From Prorocentrum cordatum (Eukaryota; Sar; Dinophyceae; Prorocentrales; Prorocentraceae): 50,000 nucleotides of DNA. Location: the NCBI GenBank assembly GCA_963575745.1, contig CAUYUJ010017658.1, forward strand, positions 115,001 to 165,000, written 5' to 3'. The notes beneath the pieces were generated by a model. It saw only the letters and a list, made by a program, of their open reading frames with translations, was not told the origin of the DNA and searched no databases. The translations under genes were made by a program, and so were the position numbers. Within the stretch, counting starts at the first letter, position 1. Every line of letters starts with the position of its first letter. Shown one piece after another: positions 37,643 through 47,798 of this stretch.

Positions 37643-39331
37643 TCATGGCCTGAGCCCCCAAGTCTTCCACCTCCAGAAGGGGTCAGCCAGTGCAGATGGC
37701 TGACCGCGCGGGGCGAGGCGCGCGCGCTCGTCGAGCTTGAAGAAACCGGGCGCCTGCGCATCGACGCCTCCGCCACGCGACCCGCGTCGACGCTGCGCCT
37801 CTCGTTGTCGACGCGCGCTGGGGCGCGGCAGCCGGGGCAACCGGCGCGCGGGCTTGCGTTGGAAAGGTCGCTTGGCATATGGGAACTTAAGCATCGGGCG
37901 CGCGGCAAATTCCCCATCGACGACGGCAGCGGCGTTTGCCAGATGTTCGGCCTCAACAGGGGGCGCGTCGCCATGTTGCTTAGCATCGCGTTGCTCCTGT
38001 TCCCGAGTTGCGAGGGAATGTGAAACGCAGCCTGTCGGAGCCGCGAAGTCGTTCGTTTCCCGAGCGCGCAAAAGAACCCTAGATTGCCGATGTTGCGCTA
38101 AACGCTTCTGGAACGGGGTCTCTGCTTCTTTGTTCGCCAGACCGCCAGGGTCATCATCGATGAATTTCTCCACATCTTTCGACGAGCTGTCTGGGGCTTC
38201 AACCTTCGCCGAGGCAGCGTGAACATCGGCCTTCGCCGACGCGGGATTCTCGTCGGAGAATTTATCATTGCACGCGGTGCACTGATGTGTTTCGTTCAGT
38301 GGCGGGTCGGTGCTAATGGCCACTAGCGCCCAGGCGATCGGGTACGTGCCTGACCGTGGACTCAGGGGCCCGCCCTGTTCATCAAGCCTTGTTCTCATAT
38401 GATCAGATCGAAGTAACAGAACTAACGGCTCCAAGCTCGTCGTTGAGATCGTATGAACATGGATCGGTCGGTTCGGTGCATGTCCCCAGCTCAACAGACT
38501 TGAATCGATCCATCGCGCCGTCTTGGTCTGCGGGGCGCGCGACATCGATTCGAGGGATGAGCTTGGTCGCCTCGCCGACGTCGGGTATCTGCGGCGACGG
38601 TGGACTCTCCCTCTCGCCTGGGGGGTTCTTCGCACATGGTTGCGCAAACAGCTCTTGCAGCTCTCCATGATAGGTGTAGCCCATCGTAGAATGAGAATCG
38701 CTACGCGTGGTGACGCGCGTTCCGTTGATGTCTGGGCCACTACCAGTCCGTCTTCGCACGTGGGCCCTGGGGTCGCAAAGTCCGCCGGCCCTCTCATGGG
38801 GCCACCGGGCTGCCGGGCGAAGTGAATGCTCCCTGCGCCAGTGGCAGTTTCAAGTCTCCAGCGCGGCAACCCTGAATTTTGCTTTCTTTTGCACATTGAG
38901 CAAGGCCGCGCGAGGGAGGGGGTCCCAAACCAGCAATTTACTGGGCCCGAATCGCGCTGCCTAAATTCCCAAGGGGGCGCGGGGCATATGATAGTGCGTG
39001 AGATTCGCGCCCCCGGGGCCATCTCCTTGCAAATCGCGCGGGGCCATCCCCTTGCAATGACCGTCGCCATTTGAGCGGTTCTTGCGCCCGCAGGGTAGCA
39101 AACCCTCGTAAATTGAATCATGCTCGCGCCCCCGAGGCCACGAACCACCGCAAACCGCGCCATGTTCGCACTGCCGAGGCCGAGCGTGCCAAGGCGCCTG
39201 AGGACGTTTCCAGCGCGGCCCAAGAGCGCCCCAAGAGCGCGCCAAGAAGGCCTCCCAGGGGGGCCCCAAGAGGCCAACGCCGTCGATTGCACGCAGATAT
39301 TGGACGGATTTGGGCCCCCTCGTATTTCCAT
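37643..39331 (-). other. Long open frame (562 codons), unassigned, downstream of the RT remnant
   Basis: Open from 39331 to 37643. The N-terminal third overlaps CCAAGAGG-type repeat sequence and reads as low-complexity Gly/Arg/Trp. A middle part has T-A-C-N-D-K-F-S-D-E-N-P-A-S-A-K-A-D-V-H and two copies of A-S-A-K-(A/V); the same repeat nucleotides recur near 37120-37165. The C-terminus is Arg-rich. No known domain was recognised. It could be the 3-prime part of the decayed retroelement or chance openness in GC-rich DNA. A second frame over 38403-38759 looks at least as protein-like, which argues against one intact gene. Confidence 0.25.
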
Positions 39332-39680
39332 CTATCCGATGCTCCAGGGCGGCCCAAGAAGCTCCCAAGACCGTCCCGGGACAGCCCGCGAGGCCTCCAA
39401 GAGGGCCCCAAGACGGCCCAAGAGGGCTTCCAAGTTGCCCGAGAATTGCTCGAGGCGCCCCACGAGGGCCCCAAGACGGCCCGACAGGAGGGGGCCCGAG
39501 CAAGCGACCGCGAACCGAACATTTTATTGTTGCGCCCCGGGAAGCCTCCAGGAGGCCCCGAGGCGCCAGAGGGCCTTGAGGCCCCAAGAGGCGAGGCCTC
39601 CAACATCCCCAAGAGATAAACCCACGAGGCCCCCAAGAGGCACCCAACCGCCTCCAAGAGGCCACCGGGGCCGAGAGGCC
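39200..39680. repeat. CCAAGAGG(C)-rich tract
   Basis: GGCCCCAAGAGG, GCCTCCAAGAGGGCC and similar words repeated about 20 times, irregular. Resembles the interior of the 950-bp repeat and 5395-5620. Confidence 0.7.
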
Positions 39681-40175
39681 CCCCGCGACTCCCCAACGCA
39701 TATGCAAGAAGCCTCAGACCCACGACCCAGGCGCGGTGGCGGGGTGGGCCGAAGGCCGCTGGGATAACGCCAACGTCTCAATATGCGCTGGCGATTCTTA
39801 TCCGCCCCCGCACGGTGTTCCCAGCTGCGCCGAGGCAGCGCCGAGGAATGCCGACGCCGCCGAGCAGCGACTCTGATATCTCCCATTCTGATAGGGAGAG
39901 GGGGCCAGCGGCCAAGGGCGAAGCGCACTCCTGCAGATGGAGCCCAGACATCCAAACCTTGCACTAGCATTCGCAAAAAATCCAAATCGCAAAGATGATG
40001 ATCGACAACGGTAACATAGCCTTCGCTGCCCGGGGCATTGAGGCGCACGTGGGATCCCTAGGGGTCCCCAGGCGACATCTGGGCAGTCTGGGTCCCTTCC
40101 GCTGGGTCTACGCGCGAAGTCGTTTCGCAATGACAGTGGCGGTCGCCTTTGACGGCGCCCAATGTTGGAATGTGT

Positions 40176-40969
40176 TCAGGCTCGACGCGGCGTCGCCAGC
40201 GCCCCCCCCGACTGCCGCGGCGGGGAGAGGCGGCGCGTCCGCCGCAGCTCGCGCCGCGCGACGGCCGCGGCACGACGGGCGGCGGGCAAGCCTTGGCAGG
40301 TGTCGCGCGCGGCCCGCGTCGGGCGCGGCGCTGCGCGACGGAGCAACGCTGCCCGCGCGATGTGTCCGAGCGCGACCTTCCGGAGCGAGCCGCTGCACTT
40401 GCCAAAACTGAACAGCTTCTCGATGGCGAGCCTCGGGCGCCCGCGGCATTTCGGGCGCGCGGCCGCGAAGTGGCCGCGCGCCAAGCTCAGACCGAGACAC
40501 TCGGCATCATGGCGAGCGGGTTCCCATCGTGAGCGATTTCCTCCATCTCCTCCAGGTTCCGCGCCGCGTCGCAGCGCTTGTCAGCGGTCTCGGACCCCGT
40601 GCCCAGCGCGAAGACACCGCCCGCGTAGCTTGCAGCAGCCGGCGGCCCCTGCGCCGCGCCTCGCCCGACGCCCGGCTGGCCGTGCTTGATGAGTCTGCCG
40701 GGCGGGAACGCCTGAGCTGAAGCCTCGCGAAGCACGCCTTGGCTCGAGTGCGAGGCCCACGAAAAGCCCATTGGCAGGGCGCGCAGTCGCGGCGCGACGG
40801 GCTCGCTGGCGCCCGCAGGGGGGCCCAGCTCGGGCGACGCCAAATGACCGCCGCTGCCGTTGCAGATGCGTTCCTCGCGCAGGCGCTCAGGGCAACTGGC
40901 GCAGCTGGGCAGAAGGACCCCGAGCATAATGGGCAGACGGTTTCGCGCGCGCATGCCCCGAGAGCCCAT
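40176..40969 (-). pseudogene. Decayed reverse transcriptase of an L-P-M-G-F-S-W family
   Basis: Frame 1 (40969 to about 40510) contains V-A-P-R-L-R-A-L-P-M-G-F-S-W-A near 40776-40750, then S-Y-A-G-G-V-F-A-L-G-T near 40630, then N-L-E-E-M. Frame 2 (from about 40510 to 40176) continues with E-C-L-G-L-S-L, R-L-A-I-E-K-L-F-S-F-G-K-C-S-G, V-A-L-G-H-I-A-R-A-A-L-L-R-R and V-A-R-R-E-L-R. From general knowledge, dinoflagellate RT-like proteins have L-P-M-G-(F/W)-S-W-A, a Y-x-D-N palm motif and a following L-E-x-V-x-G-H segment in this order. Here the palm motif is Y-A-G-G (catalytic Asp lost) and the frame is broken, so it is a pseudogene. Family assignment is from memory of motif patterns, not a search. 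Confidence 0.6.
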
Positions 40970-42679
40970 CCGCCGTGCCCGAACTACGCCGCCCGCCCCC
41001 CAAGGGGCCGCCCCGTCCGAATCTCAGACGTCGACAAAGCGAAATCGCCCACCGGTGACTCCTGAGAAACCGGATGCGCGGGACAACTCCGATAACTTAT
41101 TGCCGATCGCGGAGACCGTCGGTCACTCGAATTTCGCAGGCACTGTCGCCAAAACCAATGACTACCGATGGGGAAATCTCGGGAAGAGAAGGCTCTGGTC
41201 CTCACTTGCCGGCCGCTGTCCTGCCTGGGGATTCCAAGCTGGGGCTGGCTGGGGCCCGCGATCCGGGGGTGCTCTCGGCAAAGCATACGTTTGCCCGCGA
41301 CCAAAGGCGGCGCTGGGAGTCGCGTTTCTGGGGCGCGCGGATGTGATCAGCAGCGGTGGCCGCATTTGCGTTGCTGGGAATTTACGGTTCGGCGGTCGAA
41401 TCATCTCGCCGGACCAGCGACGCCGCGGCTGAGGGGCAGCCCCGCGCCCGGGATGGGCAGCGAGAAACGGTCGACAAGGTCCAACGGCGAAGGCGCGCGC
41501 GCTGTAGATGGCCGAATCGGAGTCGCCCTGGACAACGACCGCTTGCCGATCGGCCCCCAGCGAACCAACGGCAGAAAGACCAAACAAACGCGTGGAACAT
41601 GCGGACGAGAAATCGCCATTGACGACTCGGCCGACCGCCCTCGCGCCCGGCGAAAAACACACCGCGATCTCCGACGCGACCGCGCTTCCATGTCAGCATT
41701 CCGCGGCGCCGAGCCTCTTTCGGACAAAAAAAAGCATCGCGTTCGCAATCATTGTGCTTGAACGCCGGGTCGACGCGCGAATCTCGGGGTCGCGCCTCCG
41801 CGCGGAGGCTCCGAGCGGCCCAGGGCAGTCGGCGCGCGCCCCCGTCAATCCTTGTGCCGCGAGGCGCCCGGGCCGCCCAGCGCGTCGCTCAGGAGCGCCT
41901 GCTTGATGGACGTGGGCGGCCAGGCGACCTGTTCGCCGTCGACGGGCCCGCCGCCGCTGGCGTCGCCGGCCGCGCCTGACAGGAGCGCGCCGAGGGCGCC
42001 CTGCCCTGGGACGAGATCTGGAGGAGGCGGGCCAACGCGCGCGCAGCGGTGGCGCGTGCGCTCCAGGGCCAAACGCTGGCCCCGATTGGGGCCGACGGCG
42101 GAGCCTGCGCGTCGGCGCCCTCGGCGGCCCGCTGTTCGGCGAGGGCGGCGCGGAGGCGGCGGCGGGCTACGCGGCGGCCTGCAGGTTCTCTGCGAAACTG
42201 GTTGGGCGGCTGCTCGAGCGCGGGCAGCGGGGGCAGGTCGCGTTGGCGGCCATCCTGGGGGCGGAGGCGCGCTGGCGGTCAAACCCTCGGCGGGGGCGCA
42301 GCCCAATGGGCGAACATGGGAGAGACAAGGATTACCCGAATCCCTGGCCTCCTCCCGTCGACCTGGCGCCCCCTGACCAGGTCACCGCGGAGCTGGGGAG
42401 GGGGCGCGGCCCAGCCGCCCGGGGGGGCCATCACCCCCAGTCCTCATGCGGGCTAGCTGCGGCTCCACCCCCTCGCCCCCCGGCGGCACGTCCGCCCTCG
42501 GGGGGTGGAGCGGCGGGGCGGGGGCGTCCTGGGGGGCAGACGCGCCCGGAATCGCGCAGACAGGCAGGCGAGCACGAAGGACCGGCATTTGCTCTCGCCG
42601 GGCCCGCGCCTCACGCCAAGGGACTCGCTTCCGCCGTCGAAGACGTCGTCCGCGAGGATCTCTGACTGAAGCGCGGCAC
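40970..42679. other. GC-rich segment without recognised gene
   Basis: Possible 5-prime continuation of the decayed RT element. On the plus strand 42115-42255 reads A-A-C-R-F-S-A-K-L-V-G-R-L-L-E-R-G, protein-like but unassigned. Confidence 0.3.
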
Positions 42680-43230
42680 CACGAAAAATCATCGCGCGCC
42701 GCTTGCCCAACAACTCGCAGTAGCGGGCCCGCGGGCTGTTTGTTGTCCGGGGCGCGCCCGATCGAGCCGTCGAGAGCAACGGCTCCCAGCCTGTAGGCGA
42801 GAGAGAAGTCTGCCTCAAAGATGACCTCGTCGTGCGTGTACACCACCATCAGGTACCACGAAACCCTGGCCAACGCCGCGCATTCGGTCCAGAATCTCAG
42901 GCCTTCCTCGAAACAGGCGAGCACGCGGTCACTGCGCCCAAGCGAGTCCAGCAACCGCACGTCGACTGCCGAATAACTTGGAAACACCCCATCCACGGAC
43001 CAGACGCGTGGCGATCGCGTCGTTTTCGCCGTCGACGCCCCTCCGCCCTTGAGATCCCGCCGTCGGCAGGGCAGCCCGGTGGCGGCGCCCTTCGGCGCGA
43101 GCCCAGCGACGCGTCGTCGACGATCTTCCCCCGAAGCTCTTCGACGCGACTCGGGGCCTCCAGCTCGTGATGCCACCGGTCCGTGGGCGACGCCGGCAAA
43201 CTCACCAGAGACAAAAGTACTATTACCACC
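42680..43230 (-). other. Coding-like segments, unidentified, probably exons or a broken gene
   Basis: Three stretches in different frames read like ordinary protein rather than low-complexity GC sequence: W-H-H-E-L-E-A-P-S-R-V-E-E-L-R-G-K-I-V near 43180-43110; D-G-V-F-P-S-Y-S-A-V-D-V-R-L-L and W-Y-L-M-V-V-Y-T-H-D-E-V-I-F-E near 43000-42790; and R-Y-C-E-L-L-G-K-R-R-A-M-I-F-R-G near 42720-42670. They are collinear on the minus strand and upstream of the RT remnant. They may be pieces of one gene interrupted by introns or frameshifts, or the 5-prime part of the decayed element. No family recognised. Confidence 0.3.
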
Positions 43231-43382
43231 AGCTAGGGTGGTGACTGTCCCACCGCTTCGAGCTGGTGGCACCTCGTTCAAGGCATGCCTCCATAGAGTG
43301 CCCTGAAGGAGGTGGCACGAGCTCGAGGGGAGGGAGCGGCCACTCCCCTAGCTGGTGGTAGTGGTACTTTTGTCTCTCCTGA
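43204..43382. mobile_element. Foldback element with about 65-bp arms (179 bp)
   Basis: Left arm GAGACAAAAGTACTATTACC and onward, right arm the inverse GAGACAAAAGTACCACTACC and onward; the pairing continues through CCAGCTAGGG to about 65 bp. CAAACTC at 43197-43203 and 43383-43389 is a likely 7-bp target duplication. Confidence 0.75.
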
Positions 43383-43685
43383 CAAACTCTTCATCGAGAC
43401 CTCGATCGGGCGGACCTCCGCGCCGCCGTCGCGGGCCGCGCCCGCGCCGGCGCGCGGCCCGCCGCCGGCAGCCCCCGGGAGAAAAATATCCCGGCCACGG
43501 ATGAACAGGCAGCCGAGGCCCGGAAGTCACCACGGGGCGCTCCGCCGGACTTGAGCGGATACGAGAAACGGGCGACGTCGGTACGGCGAGCCCTCGGGAC
43601 GCGACGCGTCACACCAGCTTGTCAAGCGACACCATACACACATATATATATATATATATATATGTGTATATATATACACATATAC
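43383..43685. other. Sequence between foldback and repeat copy B
   Basis: GC-rich to 43620, then (TA)n 43641-43685 at the border of the 950-bp repeat. Confidence 0.55.
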
Positions 43686-44640
43686 AAGACTGCAGTGGCG
43701 CTTCGCGCCATGCACCTTGGTCCTTGAAGTTTGGTATGCAGGCGGAATGGCAACAAGGTCAAGCCGACAATTTAGCGATAACTCCTGGTTGCCTTTTCCG
43801 GCATCGCCGCTATCATGATGTTATTCGTTATCCTTCCTCCGTGCTTATTGCTCCTTATTTTTTAGCCATACCCTGCGCATTCTCCCCATCCCCTCAGCTT
43901 TTTTCTTCGGAGGCTCTTCCTTGGAGAACCTCTGGGGGCCTCACAAAAATTGTTTCGGGCTTTCTTACGGCCTTCTGGAAACCTCGTGGGCGTATTCTGG
44001 GGGCCTCCGGGGGCTTCCTCGGGCCACCCTGCCTCCAACCACCGTCCCCCTGAACGACCGAATCACGATTTGGAATTCTTCGGAGGGTGTCTTTGGGCCA
44101 TCTTGGGCCGCCATGGGGCTCCCTGAGGGCCATCTTGGACCCGTGCTGTCGCGTTTTGGGGCTCTCTTGGTCTGCCTGGAAGCCCTTTCGGATGGTTGTG
44201 GGGCGATTTGGGAGCCTCCCAAGCGGCTTCGGACGCCCAGAAGACCGCCGTCTTGGAGCGTCGGGAAGCCGAAAAGAGAAGAACCTTATAATTCACCAAA
44301 AACCTATAGAAAATCAATGATTGTTGCCTCGGGGGGCCTTCTTGGGAGTGCTTTTGGAAGCCTCTGTGGGGCCGTCCTGGAGGCCTCCTGGGCCATCTTG
44401 AGGTCACGTCGGTCACTCTTTGAGCGCTCTTGTGCTGTCTTGGGGGTCTCTGGGACGTCTCTGATGACCCCCCTGATCGCCCTAAGTGTGCTGGGAAGGC
44501 TCGGCAAACCGCCTTGCGAGGCCCGGTGGCCGCTCCGAGGCCCGTCCGGAGGGCCCCAAAACCCCAGGGACCGGGAGTCCGGTTTTGGGGGGGGGTGACG
44601 GGTTCTCCCCCCGCCCGGGCTTCTAAAATATAGGAAGAGG
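43686..44640 (-). repeat. 950-bp dispersed repeat, copy B
   Basis: 955 bp, begins AAGACTGCAGTGGCGCTTCG directly after a (TA)n run at 43641-43685 and ends CTAAAATATAGGAAGAGG. Confidence 0.88.
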
Positions 44641-44897
44641 AATGAATGTAGTATTTGCAGATGTGTGATCCGCGTGTCCTTACCATTCAAGGTATGTTCG
44701 TTTGCATGGCTCTTCGTCGTGGCTGTTTGTGGTGTTTGTTGTTGTATACTAGGTGTGTTGATTTATATGTGGGCCATGATGTGTGTTGTGGCATCGGTGC
44801 TGCATGTCTACTTATATGTACGCAGGCGGCGAATGAGGGTGGCTCAGGCGCTGGACATACAGGCGGTAAGGTTATGGCCATCATGCGCCAGGCATGC

Positions 44898-45090
44898 AAT
44901 GGGATACTCCAGATTTCGTAATAAAAGGGAGGGGGTCTGGACCCTCCAAGACAAGCCATTTCAGACCTCCCCCTTGGGAGAACCCTCCAAAACATCGTCC
45001 CCAGACCCCCCAGGCCCTCCAAGATAGCCTGGAAGAGACCCCCCCGAAATGAGACCCCCCTCCCTTTATTACGAAATCTGGAGTACCATT
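44898..45090. mobile_element. Foldback element with about 40-bp inverted ends (193 bp)
   Basis: Ends AATGGGATACTCCAGATTTC and, inverted, AATGGTACTCCAGATTTCGT, extending through GTAATAAA(A)GGGAGGGGG. The interior contains CCCTCCAAGA/CCCTCCAAAA repeats. Single copy in the window. Confidence 0.72.
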
Positions 45091-45568
45091 ACCTCCTCCG
45101 ATGCACGACGCGCGCATGTTCATGATACTGCTCGTTGTGGATGTTCTGGTTCATGCGTGTTCCGAACATGTCTGCTTTGATTCTCGAAGACTTTTGGGGC
45201 CCCGCGGCCCCGGCCTACGGGCTCGGTCCTGCCGTCATTCGACCTGGGACGCGAGGCGGGGTGCCAAGGACCACCAGCGGGCTCCTTGGGGCCTGGCGAC
45301 TGACCGAGGTATGCGGGGCGGGTGCACGGGTTGGGAGAATCGACCTTCAAAGCCAACATGCCGAACCCTGTCCGGCAAGGGCCAATGAGTTCATTCATAT
45401 CACTATCAATAGTTAATTAAGAGGGGGGTCACCGCAAGAGGCGTGCACACCAAGGCACAGCCAAAAACTTACCGCTGCAACATGACTGTGTCGCCTAGAG
45501 CTCGGACGGGAGAGAGGAGGGTGGACATTGCTCAACATCGCCCCTCCCCCGCAAGACGCCCCGCGTAC
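45091..45568. other. No recognised feature
   Basis: Ordinary sequence between the foldback at 44898 and the hAT-like element. Confidence 0.4.
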
Positions 45569-45699
45569 CAGGGCTCGAGCTAAACAATATTCTCCGTTTC
45601 GTTTCCCCTCGTTCTGTCATCGCTCCGCCCTTGCTGCAAACCGACTCGAAACGAAAACGGTCCACGAAATCGCCAACACACTGTTTAGCTCGAGATCTG
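45569..45699. mobile_element. hAT-like CAGGGCTG element, copy 3 (131 bp, diverged)
   Basis: Ends CAGGGCTCGAGCTAAACA and, inverted, CAGATCTCGAGCTAAACAG. Same internal CGTTTTCGTT-type sequence. Flanks CCGCGTAC and CCCCGCAC match at 6 of 8. Confidence 0.62.
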
Positions 45700-45859
45700 C
45701 CCCGCACTCCATGTGAACGTTTTCTTATTCGGCGTTTCGGCATCGGGCGGAGGGGGGGAGGGGGGCTGGCTCCGGATCTCTGCTTAGTGCGACTGTCTGC
45801 AACAGCGCGCCCCACGGGGAAGCCTCAAACTGCGTAAAGAGAGGCGCCAAACACGGCCC

Positions 45860-46620
45860 AGATCGACTCCAAGAGGGGAGGGGGGGGGAGGGAGGGGCGA
45901 GGGCCCGCGCCGATCGGCAAAACAACGAGTGAGAAAACGCCGACCGTCCTGGCAAGCTGTTCGGGCCGCGTCCAGCCGCGGCGACGATCGCCCCCGCGAC
46001 CTCGTAGGACCCCGGGAGGAGCCCGCCCCCGCGCCCTCAAAGGGGGGCTCCTGCTCGGGCGCCCCGCCCCTGCGCGAGCGAGGCCAGGGACCCCCCCTCC
46101 CCCCTGCATAGGGCGGGGGAGGGGGGGGATGGGGCGAGGGGAGGAGTGGGGTGAGAGGGACGAGGCGGGGGGAGAGGGACGGGGCGATGGGGTGGGTGGG
46201 GGAGGGGCGAGGGGAGGGTTGGGGGGTCGAGGGGAGGAGAGGGGATGGGGCGAGGGGAGGAGTGGGAAGGAGAGGGGTGGGGAGGGGCTGAGGGGCGAGG
46301 GGAGGAGTGCGAGGGAGGAGTGAGGGGGGCGTTCGGGATAAAAAATGAGGAAGGGGGAGGAGGAGCACGGAGCAGGAGGGCCAGCGCGGATGAAGCGAGG
46401 GGTCAAGGGAAGGGGCGGGGGGGGGGAGGGAGAGCGTCCGGGAGGGGACGCCAGAGCGTCAGCGAGGACCCGATGCATGACAAGACGGAAGGGAGACGGA
46501 GGAAGTCCGCGAAGGAAGGGGGGAGGCGAGGGGGGCGGCTGGGAACGGAAAGGGGAGGGGAGGAGCGGGAGATAGAGAGGGGGGGCGGGAGCGAGGAGGA
46601 ACGGACGTGGAAGAAGGCGG
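45860..46620. repeat. G-rich plus strand (GGGGAGGGG-type)
   Basis: 46100-46600 in particular is built of GGGGAGG, GGGGCGAG and GGAGAGGGG words; many G-runs of 3 or more would allow quadruplex formation. Reading frames here are Gly/Glu/Arg or Pro/Ser only. Confidence 0.75.
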
Positions 46621-46954
46621 GGGGGCGCAGCGTGGTGTGCAAGGCGATCGCCGGGTTGGAAAACTCGGGCTGCCCGCACTGCCACAGTTCCTTATGTCTT
46701 CCCCCCCCCCTTTCGTCGCGGCCGGCGCCGCGAGAGCCCCGCGTGCGAGCGCGGGCGCCGACTTTTTTCGGGCGAGGAGAGGGCCGAGCCGACTCGGGAC
46801 CCCTGGCGGCGGATCGAGGTGGAGGAACTTCAGCGTGGGGGGGACACGGGCGCCGAGGGAAACGGCTCGGCGGCGACGATAGGGGCGCATAGCCCAAGGA
46901 CATTGCACGTATTCGCCTGGGAGACCTTCTGAAGACATAGATATCGGCGCACCT

Positions 46955-46986
46955 GAATCCATGTACTGCTATCCCCTGGGCTATTC
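46955..46986. repeat. 32-bp direct repeat, left of element copy 5
   Basis: Matches 47146-47177 at 29 of 32; directly abuts the TTAAGTCGGGC element. Confidence 0.8.
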
Positions 46987-47145
46987 TTAAGTCGGGCCTG
47001 TCCCCCTACAGGCCGACGTTGGACGAAACATAACAATTAGACGAAAAATACCCTAAAACACTCAAACATTGTCAGACAATCGTCCCCAGACTATGTTTTG
47101 ACTATTTTTGAATATTCCCCCTGTAGAGGGACAGACCCGACTTAA
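46987..47145. mobile_element. TTAAGTCGGGC element, copy 5 (159 bp)
   Basis: TTAAGTCGGGCCTGTCCCCC at the left, complementary right end with CTTAA. Instead of an 8-bp flank it is bordered on both sides by 32-bp direct repeats (46955-46986 and 47146-47177, 29 of 32 identical). Confidence 0.82.
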
Positions 47146-47177
47146 GAATGCATGTATTGCTCTCCCCTGGGCTATTC
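47146..47177. repeat. 32-bp direct repeat, right of element copy 5
   Basis: Second copy, directly abutting the element's right end. Confidence 0.8.
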
Positions 47178-47261
47178 GCCCCTGTCGTCGCCTCTGGTCA
47201 GCGCGGGGGGACACGGGCGCCGAGGGGAACGGCCCTCCTGCGGCCATGGCCGGACCGCCCC

Positions 47262-47445
47262 TCGAAGAGGAGGAGGAGGAGGAGGAGGAGGAGGAGGGGG
47301 AGGAGGAGGAGGAGGAGGAGGAGGAGGAGGAGCGAGGAGGAGGAGGAGGAGGGAGGAGGAGGAGGGAGGAGGAGGAGGAGGAGGGAGGAGGGAGGAGGAG
47401 GGAGGAGGAGGAGGAGGAGGAGGAGGAGCGAGGAGGAGGAGCCGT
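47262..47445. repeat. (GGA)n microsatellite
   Basis: GGA/GAG triplets with GGAGGGAGG interruptions. Confidence 0.92.
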
Positions 47446-47484
47446 GGGGCCTGCCCCCGTGACGAGCTGACAGGGGCCCAGGGA

Positions 47485-47770
47485 CGCACACAGAGACACA
47501 GACACAGAGACACAGAGACACAGACAGACACAGGCACAGAGACACAGACACAGAGACACAGAGACCGAGACACAGAGACACAGACAGACACAGACAGACA
47601 CAAACAGACACAGACAGACACAGACAGACACAGACAGACACAGACAGACACAGACAGACACAGACACACACAGACACACACACAGACACAGACACACAGA
47701 CGCACACAGACTCACACAGACTCACACACACATAGAGACACACACACAGACATACACACACGAATCACAG
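47485..47770. repeat. (CAGACA)n / (CA)n microsatellite
   Basis: ACAGACACAGACAG-type repeats about 280 bp long, grading into CACACACAGAC; the Cys/Val/Ser frames on the minus strand are products of it. Confidence 0.92.
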
Positions 47771-47798
47771 GACTCCATATCTATATGTAGATATATAC

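Noticed and set aside
44665-45027. 120-codon hydrophobic plus-strand frame that resembles membrane segments
   Set aside because: Runs into the foldback element at 44898 and has no homology I can name; probably chance.
46610-46690. Minus-strand segment E-L-W-Q-C-G-Q-P-E-F with an AG in front, considered as an upstream PPR exon
   Set aside because: Does not fit the PPR consensus or period and is not linked to exon 35583-35542.
47062-47761. Cys/Val/Ser and Leu-rich open frames
   Set aside because: Translations of (CAGACA)n and (GGA)n microsatellites.
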